From assembly GCF_042263505.1 (NCBI RefSeq), contig NZ_JBHKFI010000001.1, positions 1 to 64,000 of the forward strand: a DNA stretch of 64,000 bases, given 5' to 3'. The notes beneath the pieces are model-generated. The model did no database searches. It had not been told where the DNA came from and saw nothing but the letters and a program-made list of their open reading frames with translations. How positions within the stretch are numbered: the stretch's first letter is position 1; every line of letters begins with the position of its first letter. Source of the stretch: Bacillus_BE sp042263505 (GTDB taxonomy: Bacteria > Bacillota > Bacilli > Bacillales > Cytobacillaceae). Position numbers and translations under genes: made by a program. This document shows positions 23,815-32,263 of this stretch, piece by piece.

Positions 23815-24681
23815 ATGATATATCGGTTATTGGCAATTAATATTGATGGTACAATTTTGCAGCCAAATGGCAGAATTCATAAAAGTACGAAAGAAGCAAT
23901 TGAATATGTTCAAAATAAAGGAATTTACGTCACATTAGTAACAGGTCGTGGCTATTTATCTGCTAAAAAAGTGGCTAAGGCTTTAAGAGTGGATTCAGTA
24001 TTTATCACACATCACGGGGCATACATAGCGAGCGCAGCCAACCCGCCAATTTCTGTGACTAGAATTCCAGAGGAAATTACATTTGATGTGGTGCGTTTAT
24101 TGGAAGGATTTCCTTGTCAAATTCGGATCATGGATGAGAAGTTCTCACTAGCAAATAAATATAAATTAAATCACAATATCCTTACAAAAGCTGTATTTCA
24201 ATCAGATGATTCGATTTTCTATCCACAACAATTTGTTGATGTGTTAAGTGATACCATTCTCGATGAACCAGTATCCCCCCTTAAACTAGAAGTTTATTTT
24301 GAAAGCCATAAAGATTTATTGGAAGCTAAAAAGATAATGGAGGGTTTATTCGACGAGATAGAAATCATCATCCTTAATGAGCTTCGAATGGAAGTTGTTG
24401 CACATAACGTATCAAAACTAAATGGGCTACACTTAGTAGGAGATTACCTTGGAATTAAACCTTCGGAAATGGTGGTCATTGGCGATGGTCTGGATGATTT
24501 AGAAATGATTGAGGCTGTCGGTTTAGGAGTAGCAATGGGAAATTCACCGAATGAACTGAAAAAAGCGGCAGATTGGATTACACGCTCTAACAATCAACAT
24601 GGAGTTTCCTACATGGTCAAAGAGCATTTTCGCAAACAACAACCAATTGAGTTTCTAAAGAAAATGAATATTATTAAATAA
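23815..24681 (+). CDS. Cof-type HAD-IIB protein lacking the Asp nucleophile
   Basis: A 288-aa protein with the full Cof/HAD-IIB fold. Motif I normally reads DxDGT; here it is N9-I-D11-G-T (codon AAT), so the nucleophilic Asp is Asn. Motif II LVTGRGY, motif III Lys (VSKLNGLH) and motif IV GDGLDDLEM remain. Such enzymes dephosphorylate sugar phosphates or flavin precursors; without the nucleophile this one may be inactive or regulatory. ATG 23815 follows TAGGGGG. It stands alone with its own terminator. Confidence 0.88.
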   Translation: MIYRLLAINIDGTILQPNGRIHKSTKEAIEYVQNKGIYVTLVTGRGYLSAKKVAKALRVDSVFITHHGAYIASAANPPISVTRIPEEITFDVVRLLEGFPCQIRIMDEKFSLANKYKLNHNILTKAVFQSDDSIFYPQQFVDVLSDTILDEPVSPLKLEVYFESHKDLLEAKKIMEGLFDEIEIIILNELRMEVVAHNVSKLNGLHLVGDYLGIKPSEMVVIGDGLDDLEMIEAVGLGVAMGNSPNELKKAADWITRSNNQHGVSYMVKEHFRKQQPIEFLKKMNIIK

Positions 24682-24687
24682 GATCTC

Positions 24688-24732
24688 GGAAGACTCTTGC
24701 TAATTTTAATTAAGTAAGGGTCTTCTTTTTTT
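24688..24732 (+). terminator. Terminator of the HAD gene
   Basis: GGAAGACTCTTGC pairs imperfectly with GTAAGGGTCTTC, followed by seven T. Confidence 0.85.
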
Positions 24733-24808
24733 AGGTTAAGCTAGGGCTTGTTTACTGGCAATTTTCCTGTAAAACGAGCATACACTTGGTGTAAAGGAGG
24801 TTGTATCT

Positions 24809-25552
24809 ATGTTTCGTCGACGATTTAAGGGCTTTCAAAAGCCTCGCAAAGGACCTCTGCCCATGAAGCTTGTTTTATTAATTTCCTTACTCATTTTTAT
24901 TCTCTTAAATTTATTTTCTCTTTGGATTATTGAAAAAGCTGTACGTCCGATCCTTGTGGATATTGCGAAGACAGAAATAAGGGGGATTGCGATTGATGCC
25001 ATAAATGAATCGGTCCAAGATAATATGAATAAGATGGATATCAATGATTTAATCGTTTTTCATAATATTGATAAGGATCATCTTACATATAGCACAAACT
25101 CAAAATTGTATAGTCAATTTATTACGAAAACCACAAAGGATATTCAAGAAAAGCTTGGAAATAAAGAACAGCATCTTTACTCAACAGAAAAGTCAGGGAC
25201 AAAAGATAAAGAATTTGAATCCATCGTTTATTATATTCCCATTGGGGTTGTCACAAGAAACTCTTTACTTGCCAATTATGGTCCTAAAATTCCCCTTGAA
25301 GTTTCCATCGTGGGAGAAGTGGAGCCAACATTTGAAACCTCAGTCAAAAAAATAGGAATTAATAATACGTATTTGGAGTTATTTGTGACCTTTAAGGCAT
25401 CACTACAAATTGTGATTCCATTTACAACGGAGGAGGAACCTGTTGTTACGAAGGTAAAACTAGGGGATATTTATCGTGAAGGTGATATTCCGCATTATTA
25501 TGGAGAAGATGGAAGTGATTTACCTAATCCAACCATCAAAACGGAGGATTAA
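24809..25552 (+). CDS. yunB: Sporulation protein YunB
   Basis: A 247-aa protein with a basic N-terminus, one membrane helix at about residues 20-42 (KLVLLISLLIFILLNLFSLW), then an extracytoplasmic domain with AVRPILVDIAKTEIRGIAIDAIN, the YunB family hallmark. The known B. subtilis gene is made in the mother cell under sigma-E and is needed for normal sporulation. ATG 24809 follows AAAGGAGG. Confidence 0.9.
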   Translation: MFRRRFKGFQKPRKGPLPMKLVLLISLLIFILLNLFSLWIIEKAVRPILVDIAKTEIRGIAIDAINESVQDNMNKMDINDLIVFHNIDKDHLTYSTNSKLYSQFITKTTKDIQEKLGNKEQHLYSTEKSGTKDKEFESIVYYIPIGVVTRNSLLANYGPKIPLEVSIVGEVEPTFETSVKKIGINNTYLELFVTFKASLQIVIPFTTEEEPVVTKVKLGDIYREGDIPHYYGEDGSDLPNPTIKTED

Positions 25553-25667
25553 GAAAGATATTTCTCTCATATGGATAAAGTCTCAAAGCTAGTAAACATT
25601 CCCACAATATTGACCAGAATACTTCCTTTTTGTAAACTAGTAACAGTTCATGGATGAGGTGATTACT

Positions 25668-27182
25668 TTGCGAATAATGATTCGTGGTTTACTAGATGAG
25701 CGATTAAAACGGCCATTGCAGTTAATTGCTAATTTGTTTTTTGAAGAATCAGAGATTTTTTTTGAAACTTTGGTAGAAAATCCTGATTTTATCATCCAAT
25801 TTCAGCTTGAAGTAAATGAAAGGATCAAAGTGAAAGCTGAATTAAATGGTGAGGGACAAGAAACGAAAATATCCGAAATGGAAAAGGCTATGCCCTTTTT
25901 TGATACAGAAAAACAAAGATTTAATTTTGTTAAAAATACAATCGCCAATGTTTATTTAGCTATTTTACAGGAGGCAACAGGGATTACCCAAAAGTGGGGG
26001 ATCTTGACGGGGGTTCGTCCCACAAAGCTGCTTCATAAAAAAATAAAGGCAGGTATTTCTAAAAAGGACGCTCATCAACAATTAAAAGCCGATTATCAAA
26101 TTACCGACGAAAAAATTGATCTTATGCAGCAAATTGTAGAACGGCAGTTAACCGTAGTTCCTGATTTATATCGTTTGCGTCATGAAGTAAGTATTTATAT
26201 AGGAATTCCCTTTTGTCCAACGAAGTGTGCTTACTGCACTTTTCCAGCCTATGCAATTAATGGGAGACAGGGATCCGTTGCTTCCTTTTTAGGTGGCTTA
26301 CACTATGAAATGCGTCAAGTGGGGAAATGGTTGAAGGATCATCATATGAAAATTACGACTATTTATTTTGGCGGAGGAACCCCAACGAGTATTTCTGCTG
26401 AGGAAATGGATCTGCTTTATGAAGAAATGTATGAGTCATTTCCAGATGTTAAAAACGTGCGGGAGATTACCGTTGAAGCTGGTAGACCAGATACAATTAC
26501 CCCTGAAAAGCTGGCAATATTGAAAAAATGGAATATCGATAGGATTAGTATTAATCCTCAATCTTATATTCAGGATACTTTAAAAGCAATTGGACGTCAT
26601 CATACAGTGGAAGAAACGATTGAAAAATATCATTTAGCTAGAACAATGGGAATGAACAATATTAATATGGATTTAATTATTGGTCTACCTGGTGAAGGTG
26701 TGAATGAGCTCAATGTTTCGTTAAATGAGACTGAAAAGCTAATGCCCGAATCCTTAACGGTTCATACTCTTTCTTTTAAGCGTGCCTCTGAAATGACCCA
26801 ACATCGGAATCAATATAAAGTGGCTGAACGTTCTGAGGTGGAAAAAATGATGTCTATGGCTCAACAGTGGACGAAAGATCATGAATATGTTCCATACTAT
26901 CTTTATCGCCAGAAAAATATTCTGGGAAATTTGGAGAATGTTGGATATTCAAAGCGAGGGAATGAAAGTATTTATAACATCATTATTATGGAAGAGGTTC
27001 AGTCCATAATTGGACTTGGATGTGGTGCGGCCAGTAAATTTATTGACCCTGCTTCAGGCAAAATTATGCATTTTGCAAACCCAAAGAATCCAAAGACTTA
27101 TAATGATAGTTTTGAGAAATATACAAGTGATAAAGTGAAGATTCTAGAAGAATTATTTAAAAGTGAGGGAACTCTTTCTTAA
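25668..27182 (+). CDS. hemZ: HemZ, radical SAM coproporphyrinogen dehydrogenase-like
   Basis: About 504 aa. The radical SAM cluster motif is CPTKCAYC within GIPFCPTKCAYCTFPAYAI, followed by YFGGGTPTS and NINMDLIIGLPGEG. An N-terminal extension of about 165 residues with GITQKWGILTGVRPTKLLHK separates HemZ from HemN proper. It is annotated for anaerobic oxygen-independent porphyrinogen oxidation; the reaction of HemZ itself is less certain. I prefer TTG 25668 after GAGGTG; ATG 25650 adds six residues without a site. Confidence 0.9.
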   Translation: MRIMIRGLLDERLKRPLQLIANLFFEESEIFFETLVENPDFIIQFQLEVNERIKVKAELNGEGQETKISEMEKAMPFFDTEKQRFNFVKNTIANVYLAILQEATGITQKWGILTGVRPTKLLHKKIKAGISKKDAHQQLKADYQITDEKIDLMQQIVERQLTVVPDLYRLRHEVSIYIGIPFCPTKCAYCTFPAYAINGRQGSVASFLGGLHYEMRQVGKWLKDHHMKITTIYFGGGTPTSISAEEMDLLYEEMYESFPDVKNVREITVEAGRPDTITPEKLAILKKWNIDRISINPQSYIQDTLKAIGRHHTVEETIEKYHLARTMGMNNINMDLIIGLPGEGVNELNVSLNETEKLMPESLTVHTLSFKRASEMTQHRNQYKVAERSEVEKMMSMAQQWTKDHEYVPYYLYRQKNILGNLENVGYSKRGNESIYNIIIMEEVQSIIGLGCGAASKFIDPASGKIMHFANPKNPKTYNDSFEKYTSDKVKILEELFKSEGTLS

Positions 27183-27199
27183 AAGGGGTTCCTTTTTTC
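27167..27199 (+). terminator. Terminator of hemZ
   Basis: GGGAACTC pairs with GGGGTTCC across the stop codon, followed by six T. Confidence 0.8.
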
Positions 27200-27308
27200 T
27201 ACAAGAAAAGCGGACTTTCGGCAAATTTTTTCAATAATTCAGAAAGTGGTTCAATTCTTAGGAAAAAACATTTATAATCAAATTAACAAGAGGAGGAGGG
27301 GTTTAACA

Positions 27309-28100
27309 TTGAATACGGAGTGTCCTACAAGCACAGTAAATGTGGTTGTTCATGGTCGTGTTGCTAGAGTGGAGATGAATAGGCCAGAAAGCTTAAATGC
27401 TCTAAATCAGCAAATGATCAAGGAATTGGGGGTAAAACTTAAAGAAATAGGTACGAGGGATGATATTGATATTGTTGTTTTAACAGGTAGCGGTAGAGCT
27501 TTCTCATCTGGTGGAGATATTAAGACGATGCTTTTAGGGAAAGATGAAAGCGATTTCTCCCAAGTGATGGATTGCTTAAGCGATCTTGTCGTGACGCTTT
27601 ATTGTTTGCCGAAGCTTACGATTAGTGCGATAAAGGGGGCAGCTGCTGGACTTGGATTAAGCTTGGCTTTAGCAACTGATTATATTCTGGCAGATCAAAA
27701 CAGTAAATTGGCAATGAATTTTATAGGAATTGGACTTATTCCAGATGGTGGAGCACATTTTTTCTTAGAAAAAATGCTTGGAGAAGATAGGGCAAAGCAT
27801 TTAATTTGGGAAGGAAAAGTGCAAACGGCTGCTGAAGCGAAGCTTAGTGGGGTCATCCATGAGGTGGCAGAGGATGGATTAGAAGAAGCGTTAAATCGCA
27901 AGCTGAAGGAATGGTTGAATAAACCTGTTCAGGCGATGATTCGTACGAAGAAAATTCTTGCTGAAAATCATCGCCCGGATTTATTGAAAATATTAGAATT
28001 AGAGAAATATGGGCAGTTAAAAATGAGAAAAACGAAAGACCATGCAGAAGGAATTGCTGCATTTTTAGAAAAAAGAAAACCGAGTTTTAGCGGTCAATAA
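27309..28100 (+). CDS. yhaR: Enoyl-CoA hydratase/isomerase family protein (YhaR-like)
   Basis: A 263-aa crotonase-fold protein. ARVEMNRPESLNALNQQM, GSGRAFSSGGDI (oxyanion hole) and AAGLGLSLALATD (second oxyanion glycine) are seen, then GLIPDGGAHFFLEK and the C-terminal helices. It acts on acyl-CoA, but hydratase versus isomerase cannot be told. TTG 27309 is chosen because AGGAGGAGGGG precedes it; the longer frame from 27246 covers that site. Confidence 0.88.
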   Translation: MNTECPTSTVNVVVHGRVARVEMNRPESLNALNQQMIKELGVKLKEIGTRDDIDIVVLTGSGRAFSSGGDIKTMLLGKDESDFSQVMDCLSDLVVTLYCLPKLTISAIKGAAAGLGLSLALATDYILADQNSKLAMNFIGIGLIPDGGAHFFLEKMLGEDRAKHLIWEGKVQTAAEAKLSGVIHEVAEDGLEEALNRKLKEWLNKPVQAMIRTKKILAENHRPDLLKILELEKYGQLKMRKTKDHAEGIAAFLEKRKPSFSGQ

Positions 28101-28109
28101 TGAAGTCAT

Positions 28110-28143
28110 GTGCTCAAATATTTAATATTTTGGCACTTTTTTG
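28110..28143 (+). terminator. Terminator of yhaR
   Basis: GTGCTCAAA pairs with TTTTGGCAC, followed by six T. Confidence 0.8.
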
Positions 28144-28300
28144 TTAAGTTTAGATGGTAGAAGGATTGGATGGAGCTGTAGCTTCTTTATGCTGGATGCC
28201 CTTCAAAGTATGTGGGCAGTATTAAGTATTTTCCGGATTGACCAATCTGAGGCTCGAGCCTGTTCCAATATTTAAACAACAATCTATTCCCTTTAAAACA

Positions 28301-28337
28301 AAAAAACGGACTCTAAATTTAGAAGTCCGTTTTTTTA
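28301..28337. terminator. Bidirectional terminator
   Basis: AAAAAACGGACT pairs with AGTCCGTTTTTT around a 12-base loop that is itself palindromic (CTAAATTTAG). The rest of the 28144-28429 gap shows nothing further. Confidence 0.9.
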
Positions 28338-28429
28338 TCAAGATTATTTTCATTTTAAAAAAATAAAGGAACATGTGAAGCGCACCGTTCTATGTAGAGT
28401 CTGTCTAGTTGTTCGGTTTTTGGCCTATC

Positions 28430-28615
28430 TTAAGGATGGAAAAGGATTAGTTTCCCCTTAGGAGATGTACAACGATGCGTTTTTTCAGAGTAGCTTTTCT
28501 CTTCAAGTAACCTTTCCCCTATTTTCTTTGCTTCATCATCATCAATTGCTTGGAATGCTTCATCAAGTAATTTCTCCCCCGTAGGTTCGAAAACTGTCAG
28601 TTTGTAAGTGTTCAC
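28430..28615 (-). CDS. yhzC: YhzC-like small protein, 61 aa
   Basis: GTG 28615 follows AAGAGGTG. The protein is a small alpha/beta fold: TYKLTVFEPTGEKLLDE, then DDDEAKKIGERLLEEK and the end HRCTSPKGKLILFHP. The family is known only as a conserved Bacillus protein. The frame upstream of the GTG overlaps the divergent ABC gene region and is not real. The symbol rests on size and place beside yhaQ. Confidence 0.75.
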   Translation of the reverse strand: MNTYKLTVFEPTGEKLLDEAFQAIDDDEAKKIGERLLEEKSYSEKTHRCTSPKGKLILFHP

Positions 28616-28760
28616 AAAACGCACCTCTTTTATAATATTCTGATAGTTTACTATTATTTTTGCATAATTTAAGATGAAGGTAAAGCAATTTTTCGTATTT
28701 TTGGAACTATTTAGCATGAGCTTTCGTATTAAAAATGATGAAAAAAAAGGAGGGAATTCT

Positions 28761-29660
28761 ATGTCCTTACAGCTAGATAATGTGACGAAACGATTTGGAA
28801 ATTTTACTGCAGTAAAAGATTTATCGATTAATATTCCTGAAAGCGAAATTTTTGGATTCCTAGGTGCCAATGGGGCAGGAAAGACGACGACCTTTCGGAT
28901 GATCCTTGGCCTGCTTGATCCTAGCTCTGGGACCATTACGTGGCAGAGAAAGCCTATCAACTATTCGACAAGTTCGCAAATTGGCTATTTGCCAGAGGAA
29001 AGAGGGTTATACCCTAAGCTAAAAGTTAAAGAACAAATTGTTTATTTGGCAAGGTTGCGCAGGATGCAAAAAGAAGATGCTTTGAAGGAATTGAATTATT
29101 GGTTAGAACGCTTTAAGGTGCCTGAATACGCAGATAAGAAGGTGGAAGAGCTTTCAAAAGGGAATCAGCAAAAAATTCAGTTTATTGCCTCTGTCATACA
29201 TAGGCCGAAATTATTAATATTAGATGAACCGTTTAGTGGACTCGACCCGATAAATGTTGAAATGTTGAAGGATGCTGTCTTGGATTTAAAGAAAAATGGC
29301 ACAACCATCGTTTTTTCTAGTCATCGAATGGACCATGTTGAGGAAATGTGTGAGCATTTATGTATTTTACAAAATGGGACTCCAGTCGTACAAGGGGCAT
29401 TAAAGGAAATTAAACGTTCTTTTGGAAAGAAAAATTTGATTATCCATGCAGATTTCGATCTTAGCTTTTTAAAGGATATTTCTGGTGTACATAAGGTGAA
29501 AATGACTCCAGAAGGAATCCATTTACAAATTGAAGGGGAGAGTGTGGCTGAGAATATTTTAAAGGACATTGTCGGACTTGGATTTATAAGAAGATTTATG
29601 CTAGAAGAGCCTTCTTTAAATGATATTTTTATAGAGAAAGTGGGTGCTTCCTATGAGTAA
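28761..29660 (+). CDS. yhaQ: ABC transporter ATP-binding protein (YhaQ-like)
   Basis: A 299-aa NatA-type ATPase: Walker A GANGAGKTT, signature LSKGNQQKI, Walker B LLILDEPFSGLD, then a C-terminal regulatory tail. It pairs with the overlapping membrane gene to form a likely exporter, related to the Na+ extrusion system NatAB. ATG 28761 follows AAAAGGAGG; the upstream frame extension is not needed. Confidence 0.9.
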   Translation: MSLQLDNVTKRFGNFTAVKDLSINIPESEIFGFLGANGAGKTTTFRMILGLLDPSSGTITWQRKPINYSTSSQIGYLPEERGLYPKLKVKEQIVYLARLRRMQKEDALKELNYWLERFKVPEYADKKVEELSKGNQQKIQFIASVIHRPKLLILDEPFSGLDPINVEMLKDAVLDLKKNGTTIVFSSHRMDHVEEMCEHLCILQNGTPVVQGALKEIKRSFGKKNLIIHADFDLSFLKDISGVHKVKMTPEGIHLQIEGESVAENILKDIVGLGFIRRFMLEEPSLNDIFIEKVGASYE

Positions 29661-30906
29661 TTTTTGGATCATGTTATTTCATACGTATTTATCTAAATTA
29701 AAAACAAAGCAGTTCATTATCACCACCCTAATTACCGTTTTGATCGTCATTGGTCTAACAAATATTCAAAATATCATTTCTTTTTTTGATAAGGACGGAG
29801 GTCATGAAAAGATCGCTGTTATCGATGAAACTGGTGCTTTATTTACTCCGCTTCAAAAGCAAGTTAAGGCAACAAATAAAGATCTTGAGCTGTCTTCCTA
29901 TTCAAAGTCCATTTCAGAAGCGGAAAAGGCAGTGAAGGAAGAGAAATATAAAGGTGTACTAGTTCTTGATTTGAATCAGGAGAAACTACCAGTTGCGACC
30001 TATAAATCGATGACTATTTCCAATTCAGAGATTCCTTCAGAATTACAGGCTGCCGTTCAACAGATCAAAACGCAGATGGCCGCATCACAGATAAACTTAA
30101 CTCCTGAACAATTAGCGAAATTATATGAGCCCATTTCTTTTCAAAAAGTGGCACTCGAGAAAAATGCTAAGTCAGAGGAGGAGTTAAATCAAGCAAGAGG
30201 ACTAGTCTATTTTCTATTATTCTTTATTTATTTCGCGGTTATTATGTATGCCAGCATGATTGCAATGGAGGTCGCGACAGAGAAATCTTCAAGGGTAATG
30301 GAGATTTTAATCTCAAGTGTTTCCCCTGTTAAACAGATGTTTGCAAAGATATTAGCAATTGCGCTATTAAGCTTGACCCAATTAGCTGTATTTTTCGCTG
30401 TCGGCTATATTTTTGTGAAGAAGAATATGGATTCCCTTCAAGGCGGATTTTTCGATTTCTTTGGATTTGGTAATCTCCCAATTGCCACTATTATCTATGC
30501 AGCGATATTTACGCTGCTGGGCTATTTATTATACGCGACGATGGCAGCCTTACTTGGATCATTAGTAAGTAGAATTGAAGATGTGCAGCAAATGATTACA
30601 CCGATGACCTTTTTAGTTGTGGCAGGATTTATGATTGCCATGTTTGGTCTTAGTCAGCCGGATAATACATTTATTACCGTAACCTCTTATATTCCGTTTT
30701 TTACACCAATGCTTATGTTTATGCGTGTTGGTATGCTCACGCTTCCAATTTGGGAACCGATAATCGGGATTGCCATTTTATTAATTACGATTATCTTCCT
30801 AGCAATTTTCGGAGCAAAAGTATATCGAGGCGGAGTGTTAATGTATGGTAAATCTAACTCCTTCAAAGATATTCGAAAAGCCTTGCAAATTACAAAAAAA
30901 CAATAA
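29653..30906 (+). CDS. yhaP: ABC-2 exporter permease (YhaP-like)
   Basis: A 417-aa permease of the NatB type. One N-terminal helix (residues 20-40), a large outside domain to about residue 180, then five or six helices (YFLLFFIYFAVIMYASMIA on). The motif EVATEKSSRVMEILISSVSP is typical of ABC-2 permeases. It overlaps yhaQ by 8 bases, so the two are coupled. The substrate is unknown. Confidence 0.9.
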   Translation: MSNFWIMLFHTYLSKLKTKQFIITTLITVLIVIGLTNIQNIISFFDKDGGHEKIAVIDETGALFTPLQKQVKATNKDLELSSYSKSISEAEKAVKEEKYKGVLVLDLNQEKLPVATYKSMTISNSEIPSELQAAVQQIKTQMAASQINLTPEQLAKLYEPISFQKVALEKNAKSEEELNQARGLVYFLLFFIYFAVIMYASMIAMEVATEKSSRVMEILISSVSPVKQMFAKILAIALLSLTQLAVFFAVGYIFVKKNMDSLQGGFFDFFGFGNLPIATIIYAAIFTLLGYLLYATMAALLGSLVSRIEDVQQMITPMTFLVVAGFMIAMFGLSQPDNTFITVTSYIPFFTPMLMFMRVGMLTLPIWEPIIGIAILLITIIFLAIFGAKVYRGGVLMYGKSNSFKDIRKALQITKKQ

Positions 30907-30914
30907 CATTTTTG

Positions 30915-30950
30915 ATAAGGTCCTACCTTAAATGGCGGGACCTTCTTTTG
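30915..30950 (+). terminator. Terminator of yhaQP
   Basis: AAGGTCC pairs with GGACCTT with an inner TACC/TGGC mismatch region, followed by CTTTTG. Confidence 0.75.
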
Positions 30951-30960
30951 ATTAAAAGAC

Positions 30961-30974
30961 AGAACGTGCATTCG
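30961..30974. promoter_or_regulatory. LexA-type (SOS) box before yhaO
   Basis: AGAACGTGCATTCG matches the B. subtilis LexA consensus GAAC-RNRY-GTTC at all positions but one (A for G in the second half). It lies 46 bases before yhaO. Confidence 0.45.
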
Positions 30975-31019
30975 TATTTCGGACATGTTAAAATATATAA
31001 AAAACGAGTGAGGTAAAAA

Positions 31020-32246
31020 ATGAAAGAAATATCCTTTATTCATGCTGCTGATCTCCATTTAGATAGTCCGTTGATTGGGCTTCAACATCTTCCTCCAAAA
31101 ATTTTTCAAAGATTGAAGGAAAGCACCTTTATTGCCTTGCGAAAAGTCATTGATGCTGCGATTCATTATCAGGTTGATTTTGTCATTCTTGCAGGCGATT
31201 TATTCGATGAGGAGGATCGGAGTGTTCGAGCGCAAACCCGGTTACGAAAGGAATTAAACCGTCTTTGTGCCCATCATATTTCTGTTTTTGTCATCCATGG
31301 GAATCATGACCATTTAGCTGGAGTATTCTCCAATTTGAAAATGCCGGATCATGTGAAAACCTTTGGAGCCCAGGTAGAGGTGGTTAACCACCTAACAAAA
31401 GGGGGAGCCTCTGTAAATCTTTATGGTTTCAGTTATCCCAAGCGACATGTGCTGGAGAGAAAAGTTCTCGATTATCAAAAGCAAGGGCAGGCTGATTTTC
31501 ATATTGGGATCTTGCATGGTAATTTAGAAGGAAGTTCAGAACATGGAAACTATGCTCCTTTCCAATTAAAGGAGTTACTCGATCGAGAAATGGATTATTG
31601 GGCCTTAGGTCATATTCATAAAAGAACGATTGCTCAAGAGAATCCGCCAATTGTCTATCCTGGAAATATTCAAGGGCGAAATCGAAAAGAAGTAGGGATG
31701 AAAGGTTGTTATCTAGTGAATTTAACAGAATTAGGTTCAAAGCTTCACTTCGTTGAAACCTCTGATATTGTTTGGCTAGATTTAAAAATAGATGGTCGTG
31801 ACATGTTGGACTTTCATTCCGTATTTCAGGGATGTCGGAAAGCTCTCGATTCTGTTAGACAGAATCATATCGGACAATTGGTTCAGTTGACAATACAGAA
31901 TACAGCTCTTTTTGAGTCCCAGCTTGATCCGAATCTGCAGCAGGATTTATTAGAGGCTTTGCAAGAAGAAGAAAGTGAGGAATCAAGCTTTGTTTGGCCC
32001 ATTTCTATCCAAATAGAGGAAGAGATTCAGTGGGATCGAAACTCTTTATCTTTGTCTGCTGACTTCTTTGAAGAGTTATTTGCTGTTATTGATGGATATC
32101 AGGATCAGGATCATGAACAAAGCTTAGCCCCATTATTTGATCATCCTGTCGCAAGGAGGTATTTAGAATCATTATCTGAGGATGAAAAAAGAAAGCTTTT
32201 ACAAGAGACGGAAAATATGTTGGTTCAAGAGCTTTTAAGCCTGTAA
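31020..32246 (+). CDS. yhaO: YhaO, SbcD-like metallophosphoesterase nuclease
   Basis: A 408-aa calcineurin-like phosphoesterase. The metal motifs are all present: HAADLHLDSP, GDLFDE, GNHDHL, GILHGN and GHIHKR. It is paired with the SbcC-like ATPase YhaN 17 bases downstream, as SbcD is with SbcC. It likely processes DNA ends in repair. ATG 31020 follows GTGAGGT. A LexA-like box upstream suggests damage induction. Confidence 0.9.
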   Translation: MKEISFIHAADLHLDSPLIGLQHLPPKIFQRLKESTFIALRKVIDAAIHYQVDFVILAGDLFDEEDRSVRAQTRLRKELNRLCAHHISVFVIHGNHDHLAGVFSNLKMPDHVKTFGAQVEVVNHLTKGGASVNLYGFSYPKRHVLERKVLDYQKQGQADFHIGILHGNLEGSSEHGNYAPFQLKELLDREMDYWALGHIHKRTIAQENPPIVYPGNIQGRNRKEVGMKGCYLVNLTELGSKLHFVETSDIVWLDLKIDGRDMLDFHSVFQGCRKALDSVRQNHIGQLVQLTIQNTALFESQLDPNLQQDLLEALQEEESEESSFVWPISIQIEEEIQWDRNSLSLSADFFEELFAVIDGYQDQDHEQSLAPLFDHPVARRYLESLSEDEKRKLLQETENMLVQELLSL

Positions 32247-32263
32247 TAAGAAGGTGGTTGCAA

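Noticed and set aside
28616..28960. Long N-terminal extension of the yhzC frame on the minus strand
   Set aside because: It runs antisense into the yhaQ gene; GTG 28615 has a proper ribosome binding site.
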